From Cephalopachus bancanus (taxonomy: Eukaryota; Chordata; Mammalia; Primates; Tarsiidae): DNA of 64,000 nucleotides. The notes under the pieces were generated by a model, which saw only the letters and a program-made list of their open reading frames with translations, was not told the origin of the DNA and ran no database searches. The stretch lies in NCBI GenBank assembly GCA_027257055.1, contig JAPVLO010000320.1, positions 620,001 through 684,000 on the forward strand. The letters are read 5' to 3'. The translations under genes were made by a program, and so were the position numbers. Of this stretch, positions 36,614 to 47,767 are shown piece by piece. Each line of letters starts with the position of its first letter. Within the stretch, counting starts at the first letter, position 1.

Positions 36614-36732
36614 AATGCTTATTTCTTAAAAATCAACGGACAGTAGAAAAGAACAGCCTGTAGATTATAGGAAGAAGCACTTCAATGTCTGTGTATGGGA
36701 TATGTGTAAGAGCGTACAAGAAGTCCCTAAAT

Positions 36733-37112
36733 AGGGCTGGGCGCCATGGCACGTGCCTGTAACCCTAGCACTTTGGGAGGCTGAGACAGGACTGCTTGAA
36801 CCCAGGAGTTGGAGACCAGCCTGGGAACATAGTGAGACCCTATCTCTACAAAAATATCAAAAGGGCAACCCCCTCAGGTCCCCTCCTACTATGGGAGCTT
36901 TTCTGTCTTCTCAATAAATCCTGCTTTCTAAATAAAAAAAATCAAAAAATTACCCAGGCGTGGCAGCATACAGTTGTAGTCCCAGTTATTCAGGAGGCTG
37001 AGGCGGAAAGATCACCTGAGCTTAGGAGGTGAGGCTGTGGTAAGGCATGATTGTGCCACTCTACTCCAGCCTGGATGACAGAGTGAGACTCCAACTCAAA
37101 AAAAAAAAAAAG
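36733..37112 (+). repeat. AluJ-like SINE split by a retroposon
   Basis: Left arm 36733-36862, inserted 68-base unit with A tail 36863-36940, right arm 36941-37112. The Alu duplication CCTAAATA (36725-36732; 37117-37124) encloses the whole, so the small unit is either a later insertion or part of a chimaeric RNA. Confidence 0.9.
36863..36930 (+). mobile_element. 68-base LTR-R-like retroposon, copy 1
   Basis: This unit lies in the A-rich linker between the two arms of an Alu (36733-37112). It begins GGGCAACC, contains TGGGAGCTTTTCTGTC, carries AATAAA at unit positions 51-56 and ends CTGCTTTCTA. An A-rich tail follows, and the AAATCAAAA linker motif occurs on both sides in variant form, which looks like a target-site duplication. 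It aligns without gaps to 56775-56842 (57 of 68 identical) and to the reverse complement of 38246-38313 (56 of 68). The sequence resembles the R region of ERV1-type LTRs (CCACTGTGGGAGCTTT followed by AATAAA). Inference: it is L1-mediated retroposition of a short polyadenylated R-only RNA. It is non-coding. Confidence 0.75.
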
Positions 37113-37124
37113 AATTCCTAAATA

Positions 37125-38210
37125 AAACAAAAATGGCAGGTAACAAACCAGGACCATCATTGTGTGACTAAAACAGAAATGGCCATGTCACCCTCGTGCT
37201 ACTAAAGAAACGGAGTCTCTCCTGTCCTACAAAGCATGCAAGGCATCTTGTCTTGCCAAATTTAACCAGGGATATTATTTTTAAGCTACTATAATTAGTT
37301 CCCATTTGTCTGTGAATCAGCCTTTATGAGGCAATGGCATCTAAGCCCCGTCCGATGAAACACGAGGCCACATCATGTCTGTTTATTATTTTGAAAAGAA
37401 AGTAGGGTGCCAAGTTTCCTGCAACACCCAATTCAAACACTGAAATTCAGAGGACAGAATGTCCTGTTGTCCACATTTGAAGATAGGAATATATTTTCAT
37501 CTAATACATCAGAGTCCCAGGTTCAGCTGGCAACAGGAAGGAACTGAATTCCAGAGCTCAAAAATAGGACTTAAGTACTAAAGCACCTTTCACTGCTCAT
37601 ATAGGATAATATTTATATTTTACCCCCCTGCGTTGGAGCATTTTTTAAAGTGCCCGTGTTTGTGAACACACGTGAAAACATTTTAATCTGAAGATAATTG
37701 CCTAAGTGGCAAGAAACTGGCAAGTGTTTTAAAGCTATTTTTACATTCACCAATACGTGCCTTTCCTAATTAAGTTTCTTAAGAGCAATGAAGAATTTCA
37801 ATCTCAAATACAAAGGTTGGGGGAAGGGGAGCATTCCCACTCAGCACAAGCTTCCCCTACACGTGATGTGATGTCTCCTCTAAGGACGTCTGAAATCAGG
37901 TATTGAAATCCAGTAGAATCTTCTAGTCTCCAAAGGAAGCAGCCAGAACGCAGGCAAAGCTGAGGAAAACAGTTAGAATCAAGAAGAGGTTTACACTGGT
38001 TCCCTTCATAAGTCCCAGAGGTCCAATTAGAGGGCACAAGCCCAATGCCATCGTGCACAGAGAACATCAGTTAGCACCAGGGGATCATAGTACATGTGAA
38101 TGCGGGGGGGAAGGAGAGACACTAGTCACTTGTCTCCAGATTTATGACATTAAAGCCTTAATATTTTCATGCACACTCACGTGCCCTTGAGGAAGATGTC
38201 TAGGTGCACC
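37125..38210. other. Unique AT-rich sequence
   Basis: About 1.1 kb with no recognised repeat. The run AACCAGGGATATTATTTTTAAGCTAC and its surroundings look like conserved non-coding DNA, but I cannot test that. Confidence 0.45.
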
Positions 38211-38211
38211 T

Positions 38212-38245
38212 GTTTTTGTTTTTTTTTTGTTTTGTTTTGTTTTTT
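38212..38245 (-). repeat. A-rich tail of retroposon copy 3
   Basis: On the minus strand this is a run of A broken by single C residues directly after the 3' end of the 68-base unit. Such tails are typical of L1-mobilised, polyadenylated RNAs. Confidence 0.6.
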
Positions 38246-38313
38246 GAGAAAGCAGGATTTATTGAAAGGACAGAAAAGCTCCCACAGTGGTAGGGAACGT
38301 AAGAAAGTTGCCC
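38246..38313 (-). mobile_element. 68-base LTR-R-like retroposon, copy 3
   Basis: Read on the minus strand it starts GGGCAAC, contains CCACTGTGGGAGCTTTTC and an intact AATAAA, and ends CTGCTTTCT. An A-rich tail of about 33 bases follows (T-rich at 38212-38245 on the plus strand). It is not associated with an Alu, so the unit is not an Alu internal segment. It matches copy 2 at 57 of 68 positions without gaps. I could not find a clear target-site duplication. Confidence 0.72.
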
Positions 38314-38559
38314 AACCTATATCTTTTCTAGCAAGTCCCATGGGTTCTGGTCCCAGTTACGACATTTGTTAGCTGGTTCCCTGCAGCAGACCATTTTAAC
38401 CCATCAGAACTTCACCCGCCCCCCAAATACAACAACAATAACAGTAAATAGGGCATGGGGTGGGGGAAGACATGTGTTCAACCTCACAGGAATTCTGTAA
38501 GAACCAAAATGAAATAATCAATGAGAGGTTCACAGTTTTTAAAATTTAGCAAATATGTA

Positions 38560-38640
38560 TTTGTTTTATTGCGCCAGGTATGAGATGCTTTACAATTCTG
38601 ACTTTTAACAACCCTCTGATAAGGGTACTATTATCATTCT
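38560..38640 (-). repeat. MIR, first part (antisense)
   Basis: GCGCCAGGTATGAGATGCTTTACAATTC and AACAACCCTCTGATAAGGGTACTATTATCATT are antisense MIR, continued after the Alu at 38940. Confidence 0.75.
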
Positions 38641-38939
38641 TTTTTTTTTTTTTTTTTTTTTTGAGTTGGAGTCTCACTCTGTCACCCAGACTTGAGTGCA
38701 GTGGCCACTCCTGGCCACTGCAGCCTCGACCTGTTGGGCTCCGGTGATCCTTCCGCCTCAGCCTTCCAAGTAGCCGGAATTACAGGCATGCGCTACCACA
38801 CTCGGCTGATCTTTTTATTTATTGTAGAGATGAGGTCTCACCAAGTTGCCCAGGCGGGTCTCGAACCCACAGGCTCAGGCAATCCACTCACCTCAGCCTT
38901 CCAAAGCACGGGATTACAGGCTGAGCCACTGAGCCTGGC
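38641..38939 (-). repeat. Tarsier-type Alu inside a MIR
   Basis: Target duplication TATCATTCT/TATCATTCC at 38632-38640 and 38940-38948. AGTGGCCACTCCTGGCCACTGC and CAAAGCACGGGATTACAGG are variants shared in part with the copies at 52505 and 62012. Confidence 0.95.
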
Positions 38940-39060
38940 TATCATTCCTTTTTTATACATAAGAAGATTGAGGCCCAGAGAGGTTCAATCACTTGCCTGA
39001 GTTATATAACTAGTAAGTAGAATTTGAACTTGAACTTGAGCAGACCGACTCGAGAGTATG
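38940..39060 (-). repeat. MIR, second part (antisense)
   Basis: AAGATTGAGGCCCAGAGAGGTTCAATCACTTGCC continues the MIR interrupted at 38640. Confidence 0.8.
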
Positions 39061-39079
39061 TGCTACTATGTAATACACT

Positions 39080-39145
39080 ATGCAGCCTATCATAATTATT
39101 ATGCTAATATTATATTATTATATTACTATTATATTATATTTTATT
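39080..39145. repeat. AT-rich (TTA/ATA)n tract
   Basis: TATTATTATATTACTATTATATTATATTTTATTATG is low-complexity AT sequence between two MIRs. Confidence 0.7.
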
Positions 39146-39149
39146 ATGC

Positions 39150-39275
39150 TGTCCTTATAGTCACCCTGGGGCTCAGAGAGGTTAGTAACAAGCCAAGACC
39201 TTAAAACAAGTAAATCTAAGGAGCCAGGCTTTGAACGAGTCTATGTGACTCCAGATCCCATGCTCTTAACCACAA
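39150..39275 (-). repeat. MIR (antisense)
   Basis: GGCTCAGAGAGGTTAGTAACAAGCC and CCCATGCTCTTAACCACAAAG are antisense MIR. Confidence 0.75.
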
Positions 39276-39279
39276 AGTT

Positions 39280-42200
39280 GATAAACTTCAGTCCACAAAT
39301 ATTTATGCTGCATCCATTGTGCTCTAGGCTCCGTGTTCCAAAACACTGTTTTTTAAAAGATAAGGTGGCAGTTGTTGCCCCAGGAGCGGAAAGATTTTCC
39401 CATCACCACCGGCTCACCCGTGCTCACAGGGCAAAGTCCCAGCGGCAGACAGCAGGTGCCAAGTGATAGCTGATGCCAATAAGGATAACAGAAATATTTT
39501 AAATGCTGGGTTCTGGCTTCAAAAGGGAACTAGACTGCTCAGTTTGGATAGGGAAAAGTCCTAGGGGACAGAATGCTAACGGTTTCTAAAACAACGCGAG
39601 CAGGTGTGACTTGGCTAGACAGGTGAAACATTCAGGCATGCTGTCTATTCTTCCCACCTTTCAGCCACTGAGGTAGGATGACCGACTGGACCTGACTCTC
39701 CCTGGGCTCTTCAGGTCGTCCCTTATCCCAGGGAGACCCCTCTGTTGGTGACCCCAGGGGACAAGCACTGGGTTTTATATCTTGACCTCCTCCCCCCACA
39801 CACAATTGTTCCAGCACAGTGCCTTGCAAATAAAAGGCACCCAACACGTCTCAGCTGATTAGATGGATGGAACAATATTTCATTATTTTCGAAGTACACT
39901 CATTTCCACTTGGTAAGTGTTGTCAAGCAGCAGTCCCTGCACCGCTGAAATGACTGTGTGAGAATCATTTCAATTAGCACTTTCATTGTTTGTATGCAAA
40001 TGTGCATTCCTAAAGTGGGTTCTTTCAAAAGCTTTCCTAAATCAACATCCCTCACACTGATTTTCCTCCTCAGATCCTTTCCACAGACAGTAAGGAGATA
40101 CGTTTCAATCTAGCCTGACTCTTAATGATCCTGAGTCTGTAACAACGCAGTGAAGGTGTTTCTCTCTACAGGAATGGCAAGTCTAAAATGAGGTGAAGGG
40201 AGGCACTTCCAGGCGCCAAGATACAGCCACCTTTGACTTAGTCATTCCAACTTGGATGAGAAACTCTAAGAGGGAGGACACTGCCAACACCCAGCTGCAG
40301 AGAAGTGAACAGCTTGGCTGGCCGCCTGAGGCCCCCTGGGACAAACCTGAGCGTTTTCAGCGTCATCACAAACTTTCCAAGCTCCGCCTGTTCTCCCTTC
40401 CCTAAATGTTCTATTCCCAGCTCCAGCAGCTGGTGCTCCCTGCCAGCCCATCCCTGGCCTGTTCCTTCCTCTGGTCTCTGACCTAGGGGTTGGGCCGCCT
40501 TGGTCTTGGGCCTCAGCCTTCAGGGAGAGGCCCGGATGCTCCCTGAGAACTCAACCCTGGCAGAGGTATTGATGGACCCAACCCAGCCCTGCCCTGGGTG
40601 GGAGTCCTGAAGGGCTGGGCTCTTGGGGAGTAAGAGTGGGAATAAGTTCCAGGTGGTCGGCGTGGCTGAATTCTGTCCTGAGCACTAACTCAGCCTTGCG
40701 TGGTTAGACCTGGCATGCCAGAGAGCAGTCACGACTTAAAATTAGAGCACCCGACGGTGAGAAGCAAAGTTCTCAGAAGGGCAAATGGAGAGGCAGAGGT
40801 TATCTGAACTTGCAGAAAAGCTCTGTGGCCCAGAGAGGGTGGGGGAGGTCGGGAGCCAGGAAAGCACTGGCTAGGGCCTTTGAGTGGCTGCAGAGCACTT
40901 GTGGCCTTGGGGTGCTCCATCTGCATGTGTGGGCCCCAGGAAGAGGGAACCGAGTCGAAGCTGAGTAAAGGACAGGACCATTTAACAGTCAGAAAAAAGT
41001 CCCAAAAGCCAAAGTCTGGGATAAGTTAAAACGTGTGAGAAACATGGATAACCCTCAGGGGTAGGAGTTTTGGGTGTTTTTTTTGGGGGAGGGGGTTAAA
41101 AAAAATCTATGATCAAAGCAAGAAAAAAAGCAAAGAGGTTAACAGGCCTGCTTGGAGAAGCCCAGGTAATGTTCCAAAAGAAATTCTTCCTGCCCTGGTT
41201 GCTTCCATCCCTCCATCTGGGAGGCACTGTGCTAAGAGGTGACTTAGGCGGAAGACAGGTGTGAAGCCAGGGGAGCCACCAGTCACTAGTCACTTCAAGT
41301 AATGTCAGGCTTTCAGGCTCGGATGAATCCCATCTACAGACAGCTAAAAGAACGCGCAACTGTCTCTAGTGACTCACTGTCGGAAATCCCTCAGAAACCT
41401 CTGAGAAGAGGAATGGTGTTGAAAGATGAGGAACTCAATGCTTAACAGAAGGAAGGTTCTAGAAGTACACACTGAAAAGCCTGGCGTCGACATCTATTAA
41501 AACTCTAGCCTGGAGTGTTAAATGGATGAATAGCTAAGAAAAAAAAATGCTGATCTCCAAGAACGAACACAGGTTCACCGTGAACAAGCACCAAGTTAGT
41601 CAATTCCCTTTTTAGAATGAGATGTATAAGACCAATGTTTCGGATGGGGTAGCTTCACAGATGGGATCCCAACACAGTTCTGGGTCTCCCAAGAGCCCCT
41701 TCCAACTCTTCCATCCATCACCACAGTTCCTGGCACCACACAGAAAAATTATGCACATCCGGAGGAGAGCTAAAGGCTGAGGTCCAAGGGAAGCTACCGC
41801 TTGGGACACCCCTTAAAGGTCACAGCCCAGCAGTGTGACGGCTGACACCCCACAAATTCTCACTTGCCAAGCTTGCTGGTTCCCTCTCAGGACTGTCACT
41901 CTTAAAACTAGCCAGCACATCACAAAGACCACACAGCAGGCAGGATGGGCTGGGCTGGGGACCAGGGGCTGTCAGGAGCATTTTAAGTTTGATGATAACC
42001 CTTCTTACCCAGTGACCTGTGATGGACAAGCAAAGATCCCTGAATGGAAACACCTGGTTGGGACTCCCTCTCAGCTCATCGGTCCAGAGACAAGCATCTC
42101 TGGAGCTTTTTTTTCCAAGGAAGGGGACGTCCCTGAAGGAAATGAGTAGATGCCAAGCAGAGAATATAGCAAATCAAAATACCTCCTGGCGCAGTCCAAA

Positions 42201-43405
42201 CCCTTGGCTGGTGGACTTCAAGCTCCGTGCCTGGAACTCAAGACCAGCCCAGGGAAGATCAGAAACTGGCTCCCATGTGGCTGGAAGCCAGGAAGGTCCA
42301 AAGTGGCTTCAGAAACCTCTTAGACCAAAGACCCTGGGCTTGTTCCAAGCCACAGGATTTCGGAGCTAAAGGAGGAAAATCGTATATCATCTAGTTCTTA
42401 TTTTTTAAAAAAGTGATGAGAAGAATATAAAGTGCAAAGGGCAAGCCATGTTGCAGAGCTCTGTAAAGCACCGAAGGATTCGAGACTGGTCTCCAGAGCC
42501 CTTTTCCCAAAGTGGGCATTCCCAGCCATGTACTGTTGGGTCAGTTAACAGAGGAAACCAAAGGTTCAAAGCAGTCACCCTCACCCCCAGCTCAGTCCTG
42601 GAACTGACCCCGAGGTACTTTGGACCAAGGGTGATGGGGAGAGAGGTCAGATGATCCTCAGCAATCTGGAACCGACCTCCCAAAACTGAATCATCCATGG
42701 CTGGGCAGTAAGGGAGATAACCACACCCCTGCCTCAGCCACACTGAAAAGTTAACCCTCAGAGGAACACCCTAACTGCCAAGTGCTGCCCAAAGATTCAC
42801 AGGCAAGCTCTGGGGGTGGGAAAAGTTCAAACGAGCTTGTCTAGACACCCCACCTTGTACCCTATCCTCCAGGGATGAGTCTGGAAACCAGCAGATTCAC
42901 CATTTTTTTCAATGGACACAAAATGGTTCGGACAAGTGCTCACCCCCTCCCTCCTCAGGCTCCGCACTCTGACAGTTCTTCCACTTGCTCCAAGAAGGAA
43001 ACTTCCACTGTGCACCACCAGTCTTTAACACATGCTAAATCAGGGCACTTTGGTGACAGGAGTAGCCAGGAGGCAACAGGCTGAAGCAAAAGGCACTGCA
43101 CATTGGAAGCCACAAATCCTGAATCTGCAATTCCTTTGTTTACTTGGAAACGGTTGCCGATGCTTATCCTGCCCACAGATAAACTAGGATGGACCGGAAA
43201 GGGAAGGGGAAGCCACGAGGGAAGGCCTGTTGCAAACCTGGCACGACACGGAGGAAAAGCTCCTTGGGCTGTCAGGACACGGGTCTTCCTACCGGTGAGA
43301 ACAGTTAGGCAACAAAACACCATGAACAGTGACGTCAGGCTGTGACTAGGCACACAGTCGAGGCAGAGGGCTGTCTTCTCACACACTCAGAAGACACATT
43401 TGGAG
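39280..43405. other. 4.1 kb nearly repeat-free sequence
   Basis: No Alu or L1 is present; only an L2-like 3' tail at about 39800-39845 (GTGCCTTGCAAATAAAAGG) is noticed. Several 60-143 codon ORFs lie on both strands without splice structure or recognisable domains. It may include conserved regulatory DNA (see 39900-40060). Confidence 0.5.
39994..40001 (+). promoter_or_regulatory. POU octamer motif ATGCAAAT
   Basis: A perfect octamer lies in repeat-free sequence, with CATTCC (TEAD-like) four bases on and CAATTAG (homeodomain-like) upstream at 39971. Motif matches only. Confidence 0.3.
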
Positions 43406-43409
43406 ACTG

Positions 43410-43570
43410 AGGTGCGGTAGAAAGAACATGGCATCTGGAGTCAGAGAAGGTGACTCCGAGTCCTGGCTCTGCCCGGGATGAGCGGTGTGACAGCAGCCAG
43501 GCACTCAGCCCCTCTCTCTGAGCTTTAATTCTCTGTGAACTGCAAAATAAATGACTTAGACTGGCCGACC
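43410..43570 (+). repeat. MIR (sense)
   Basis: AGAACATGGCATCTGGAGTCAGAG, then TGACTCCGAGTCCTGGCTCTGCC, is the MIR 5' half in sense orientation. Confidence 0.8.
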
Positions 43571-43599
43571 TTGTAGCCTGTCTTCCAGCAAAGCAGGTG

Positions 43600-43960
43600 T
43601 GTGCCCGTTCAGCAAGCATCTGCCGAACACCTTCTGCATGCCAGGTGCTCTGCTGGGTACTAGGGACAGTCTCGCACTCAGGAGACTTCCCAACCATGGA
43701 GGCCAGAGGCCTGTAAACAAGCCTCCATAGTACAGAGGGAGAAATGTGTGGTCGAGTGAAAGGTCCCAGCGGAGGGTGGAGCAGAGAACAATCGGGAACA
43801 GCTGCCCGGTAGTGACGCCAGGGCCAGCACTTGAAGTAGGAGGTAATTAGGCCAAAGGGAAGGGAAAGTGGTCGTGTGTGCCCAGGATAGTATGCACTAG
43901 GAATGGCCCGAGAGGACATGCAGAGTGGGAGGGGTGCTAAGAGATCAAAGGTCTTATAAG
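43600..43960 (-). repeat. L2 3' end (antisense)
   Basis: TTCAGCAAGCATCTGCCGAACACC and GCATGCCAGGTGCTCTGCTGGGTACTAGGGACAG are antisense L2 3' sequence. The 209-codon minus-strand ORF over this region is therefore repeat-derived, not a gene. Confidence 0.7.
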
Positions 43961-43964
43961 CCAC

Positions 43965-44705
43965 TTTCAGAAGACCTATAGCCTAGCGCCCCGGGGCCCC
44001 GCTATTCACCCCTACGACTCCTTACATGGCCACACTCAGGGTCAGAAACGCTTCTCTGCCTTATGTTGATGGCCAAACAACCACCGCCCCTCCTTGTCCC
44101 CGAGACTCACCCGGCTCCACCGGCTCCACCGCACCGCCAAGCACACCTGCTGCCACAGGGGCTTCCTCTCACTCACCCGACAGGCCTTGCTTCCAGCTCC
44201 CGCTCGGCCCCTGGTGCCCAACCCACGGCAGCTGCTCCATCTTCCTCAAAGCCACAACCACACCCCACCCGCCCCCTCCCATGCTCAGCCGATGATTTCC
44301 ACCCTCTCTGTTCCTGGGAATGACTGTCTAGCACAAGTCGTTCCTCCTGCCCACCAAGTTCCTCCCTAAACGGTCCAGACAAAGCCCTGGGTATCTCCGC
44401 CTCCAAGTACAGAAGAAAGTGAAGAGAAAGACTCCATCTGGAAACAGAAGTTGTAGTCGTCAACCCATGTAGGGGGTTGCCTGCACGCGACTGAGCTCGG
44501 GAACGCACACACTCAAGTGGGAGAAGGTAGATGGATGTCTTCCACATGCCAGAAGGCACGGCGGAAATGCTCCGAGCTGCTCCGTAAACGCCAGCTGAAT
44601 AAATGAGTAAACGAATCCATGAATTTGATGTTCAAGAGGCAATCTCAAGAGCTGCAAAATACACAGTATCACAGGAATGCGGCCTCGAGTTTGGCCAAGA
44701 TCCCT
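43965..44705. other. GC-rich unique sequence
   Basis: C-rich, CpG-containing stretch at 43985-44290 with a short CCGGCTCCA tandem near 44110. All three plus frames are open for about 85-90 codons because of composition; no product is recognised. Confidence 0.45.
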
Positions 44706-44720
44706 CTTGACCAGAGTTTT

Positions 44721-44979
44721 AGCCCAGTGTGGTGGCTCATGCCTACGGTTCCAGCACTTTGGGAGGCGAAGGTGGAAGGATTACTAGAACCCAGCCTAGG
44801 CAACGCTGTGAGACCTATCTCTACAAATGTCAGAAAATTAGGTGGTCCCAGTGCACCTGTAGTCCCAGCTACTCTGGAGGCTGAAGCGAAGGAATACCTG
44901 AGCCCAGGAGGTCGAGGATCTGTTGAGACATGATGGCGACAATGTACTCCCACCTGGGTGGCAGAGTGAGACCCCTAAT
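44721..44979 (+). repeat. AluJ-like SINE with target duplication
   Basis: ACCAGAGTTT at 44710-44719 and 45023-45032. The right arm is diverged and the tail became a GATA repeat. Confidence 0.9.
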
Positions 44980-45010
44980 TGATAGATAGATGATAGATAG
45001 ATAGATAGAC
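44980..45010 (+). repeat. (GATA)n microsatellite in Alu tail
   Basis: GATAGATAGATGATAGATAGATAGATAGAC lies between the Alu and its target duplication. Confidence 0.9.
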
Positions 45011-45214
45011 AATAAAAATAAAACCAGAGTTTCCCAAACTCTGGCCCCTCCTTTGCTCCTACATACTCAGCCCATTTAATGCCAATCCAGGTGGCACTGA
45101 ATCATGTTAGTGATTTACTTTGGCCATTTATCTGTAAAATAATTGCCTAAAACAATGTGTTTAGTATAAAACAGAAGCATGACAGGTTTAACACGTTGCA
45201 TATATAGTGTATAC

Positions 45215-45216
<2 letters not shown>

Positions 45217-45256
<40 letters not shown>
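45217..45256 (+). repeat. (TG)n microsatellite
   Basis: About 20 TG units followed by AGCGCACGCGCAG, an alternating purine-pyrimidine stretch with Z-DNA potential. It is not attached to an Alu. Confidence 0.95.
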
Positions 45257-45258
<2 letters not shown>

Positions 45259-45259
45259 C

Positions 45260-47765
45260 GCACGCGCAGATATCCATTTTTTCACACTCCAAGTGTCCAT
45301 GCAAGCTCTTGGCCAATGGCTGCTGACACAGGCCCATGGCACCATCCTGTTTGAGCACGTTTTGCAGCAGGTATTGTTTCTCTGCCATTTATTTTTTGTT
45401 CTGGTCAACAATTTTGGCTCATTATGGCCGAGAGGTGGTACCCGACTGACTTTGGACCTGCCACAAATAAATGACAAAAACGATATAACCCAGGATTGTT
45501 AAAATTCGAGTATTAGGGTAGCCCAAGTCTTATAAACATCCATGCGCATGGGCAGGGCTGCAGACCTTGCAACAGAATGTCAGAAAGATAAAATCCCTTC
45601 TGCCTCGTTCACCTCTTAACCATCTACTGGACAGAGCTGGTCCAGAATTTTCTCTCAATGCTGCAAGTTCAGGATAATCCCAGGAGCGGGTGAGCATATA
45701 ACTATGATATTTAGTTCTTCTTTTGTGTTTATTACAGGTAACCATGAGGAATAAACAATGACATTGGGAACCCTTCTCCACTGAGGCTCTGCTCTTCCAA
45801 CCTTGCGGGAGTTGTTACATAGCCAGGACTCCAGACTTCCCAGAACTCACCTGTGCTGCACGTGTCCGAACGATGGAATTCTAGACTGTTAGAGTTTGAG
45901 GAAAGCCCGAATATGATCTCATTTTACATCAGAAACAATGGGAGGTCAGAGACAGTGGGTTGTAGGGTAGGTGGCAAGACAGGACCTGGCAGGTGGCCAA
46001 GGGAAGGATTCCAGTTTCTTGTGCCCTGTCCAGTGTGCCAAGAGTCTGATGAGTTCTCACCCCAAAACCAACATGCTAAACCTGAAAAAGCCTGAGACAC
46101 ATCTTCCATCTTGGCTAATATTTAGCTTTCAGAAGTTTACAAGACTGGTTTTGGGAAGGGAAAAGGCAATATCAGAAGAAACAGAAACTGCTAATCATGG
46201 CAGCTCATAAAAGGGGAATGATTCAGATTAAGTTCACATGGCTATTGTTCAAGTTTTAGGTTGGTTTATTGGCTTTTTCTAGAATCTACTGGACTCTTTG
46301 GAAAGTAAAGAACCCTCCAAAAAAGTTGACAACTTTTTGTTCCATTAAAACGTTGGTAATTTCTATTGTCCAGTTTTATATTTTTGACTGCTTGTTATAA
46401 AAAGAAAAAAAAAAAACGAAGAAATATTCAACTCCTTGGAGTTCAGTAGTTCAGTTCTATTTGAAAAAAAAAATTGGAAATATTTAAGAGCAAATGTAAT
46501 TAGTAAATCTGTATAAGTGTTCCCAACATGGTATTTTATGAGCAAATCACATTATACAGAGTGCATTATGTTTCACAATAATATAATGATTTGATATTTG
46601 TACAGAATACTTTTAAAAATTACATTATTGCTTTCTTTACTTTTCCTTAGTTAAAAATGTACAAATTTCTTCACAGAAAAAACATATTTGTTTCATCCTG
46701 CTGCCCCGACCATTTTTCTCCCTATCATTGCAAATTTGGTTTCCTTATTTAAAAAGAGAGAGATCAAAATGATGTTTTGTTGAACTTCAAGACCCCTTGA
46801 TTTTTCCAGATAAGAGTTTAAACAAATAGCAAGTCAGGGGTCACAAAACCAAAAACCTGAGAGAGCTAGACAGGTAGCAAACAGGTGGAGTGAGGCCCAG
46901 TGCAAACGGGACTGCATCACCTGAGGAGACAACCACTGTTCCCTTCCAGCCCAGTGTCCTATGCAAAAACAGGGTCCAGCATTGCTAGAAAGTCCAATTT
47001 TTTAACAGTAACTAGAAATCAAATTATGTCAAGTGCTCTGATTTTTACAATCCTGGCTACTACTTCAAAAACTTTTAAGACACCGAAGTTTCATGGGCAG
47101 CTAATATGCAATCTGGACACGAGATAAAATGTTATATATGAGTAACCCAGAAAAAAAAATACAATGTCTAAGAAAATGAATTATTCTGGTATATGAAGGC
47201 TGGTTTCTCTCTACACTTAAAAACAAGCAAACAAACACTAGCTTTTCTCTTGGCTGGGAAAGGGAAGAAGAGAAGATAAATGAACTTGAGAAAAAATAAA
47301 ATTAGTTGTTAGAAAACAAAAAGGATAAAGGTGATTTGGCTTACTTTTTAAATTAAGACAACAGCAATTCACATAAGAGAATATTGTCAGCTTCTGAGCC
47401 CATGTTGAGACAATTCTGGAAATGGCAAATTTCATTCAAGTTCAGCTATCTTCCTTAATTTTTCCCTATCTAATCAGAAAAGTCATCTTACAGCAGGTGC
47501 CTACCTGACACACAGAGCTCTCCAGAAGCAACCACATTTAGAATGCTATGTATGACTAAGCATAACTGGGCAGGGGTGTGTCACCTCCTAAAAATGTAAA
47601 AATGTTATACATGCAAATTGTGTATGTGCACATGCCCCTTAAAGGGGTTCTTGACCCCTCCCAAAAAAGTCCAAAAAAACAACATCTTACTGATTACAAT
47701 AGTGAAAGCTGAATTATGTATGTTCAACAAGCACAAATAACACAGTCGTTTGGTTTTTTTTCCCC
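45260..47765. other. 2.5 kb repeat-free sequence
   Basis: No interspersed repeat is clear; a weak MIR-like trace lies at 45880-45960. It is AT-rich from 46220 on. It may be conserved non-coding DNA or part of a gene upstream of the ORF at 47768. Confidence 0.45.
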
Positions 47766-47767
47766 AG

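Noticed and set aside
43335..43964. 209-codon minus-strand ORF, the longest in the window
   Set aside because: It runs across a sense MIR and an antisense L2 3' end and has no recognisable domain or splice signal.
44026..44369. Three overlapping proline-rich ORFs in all plus frames
   Set aside because: Openness in all frames comes from C-rich composition, not coding.
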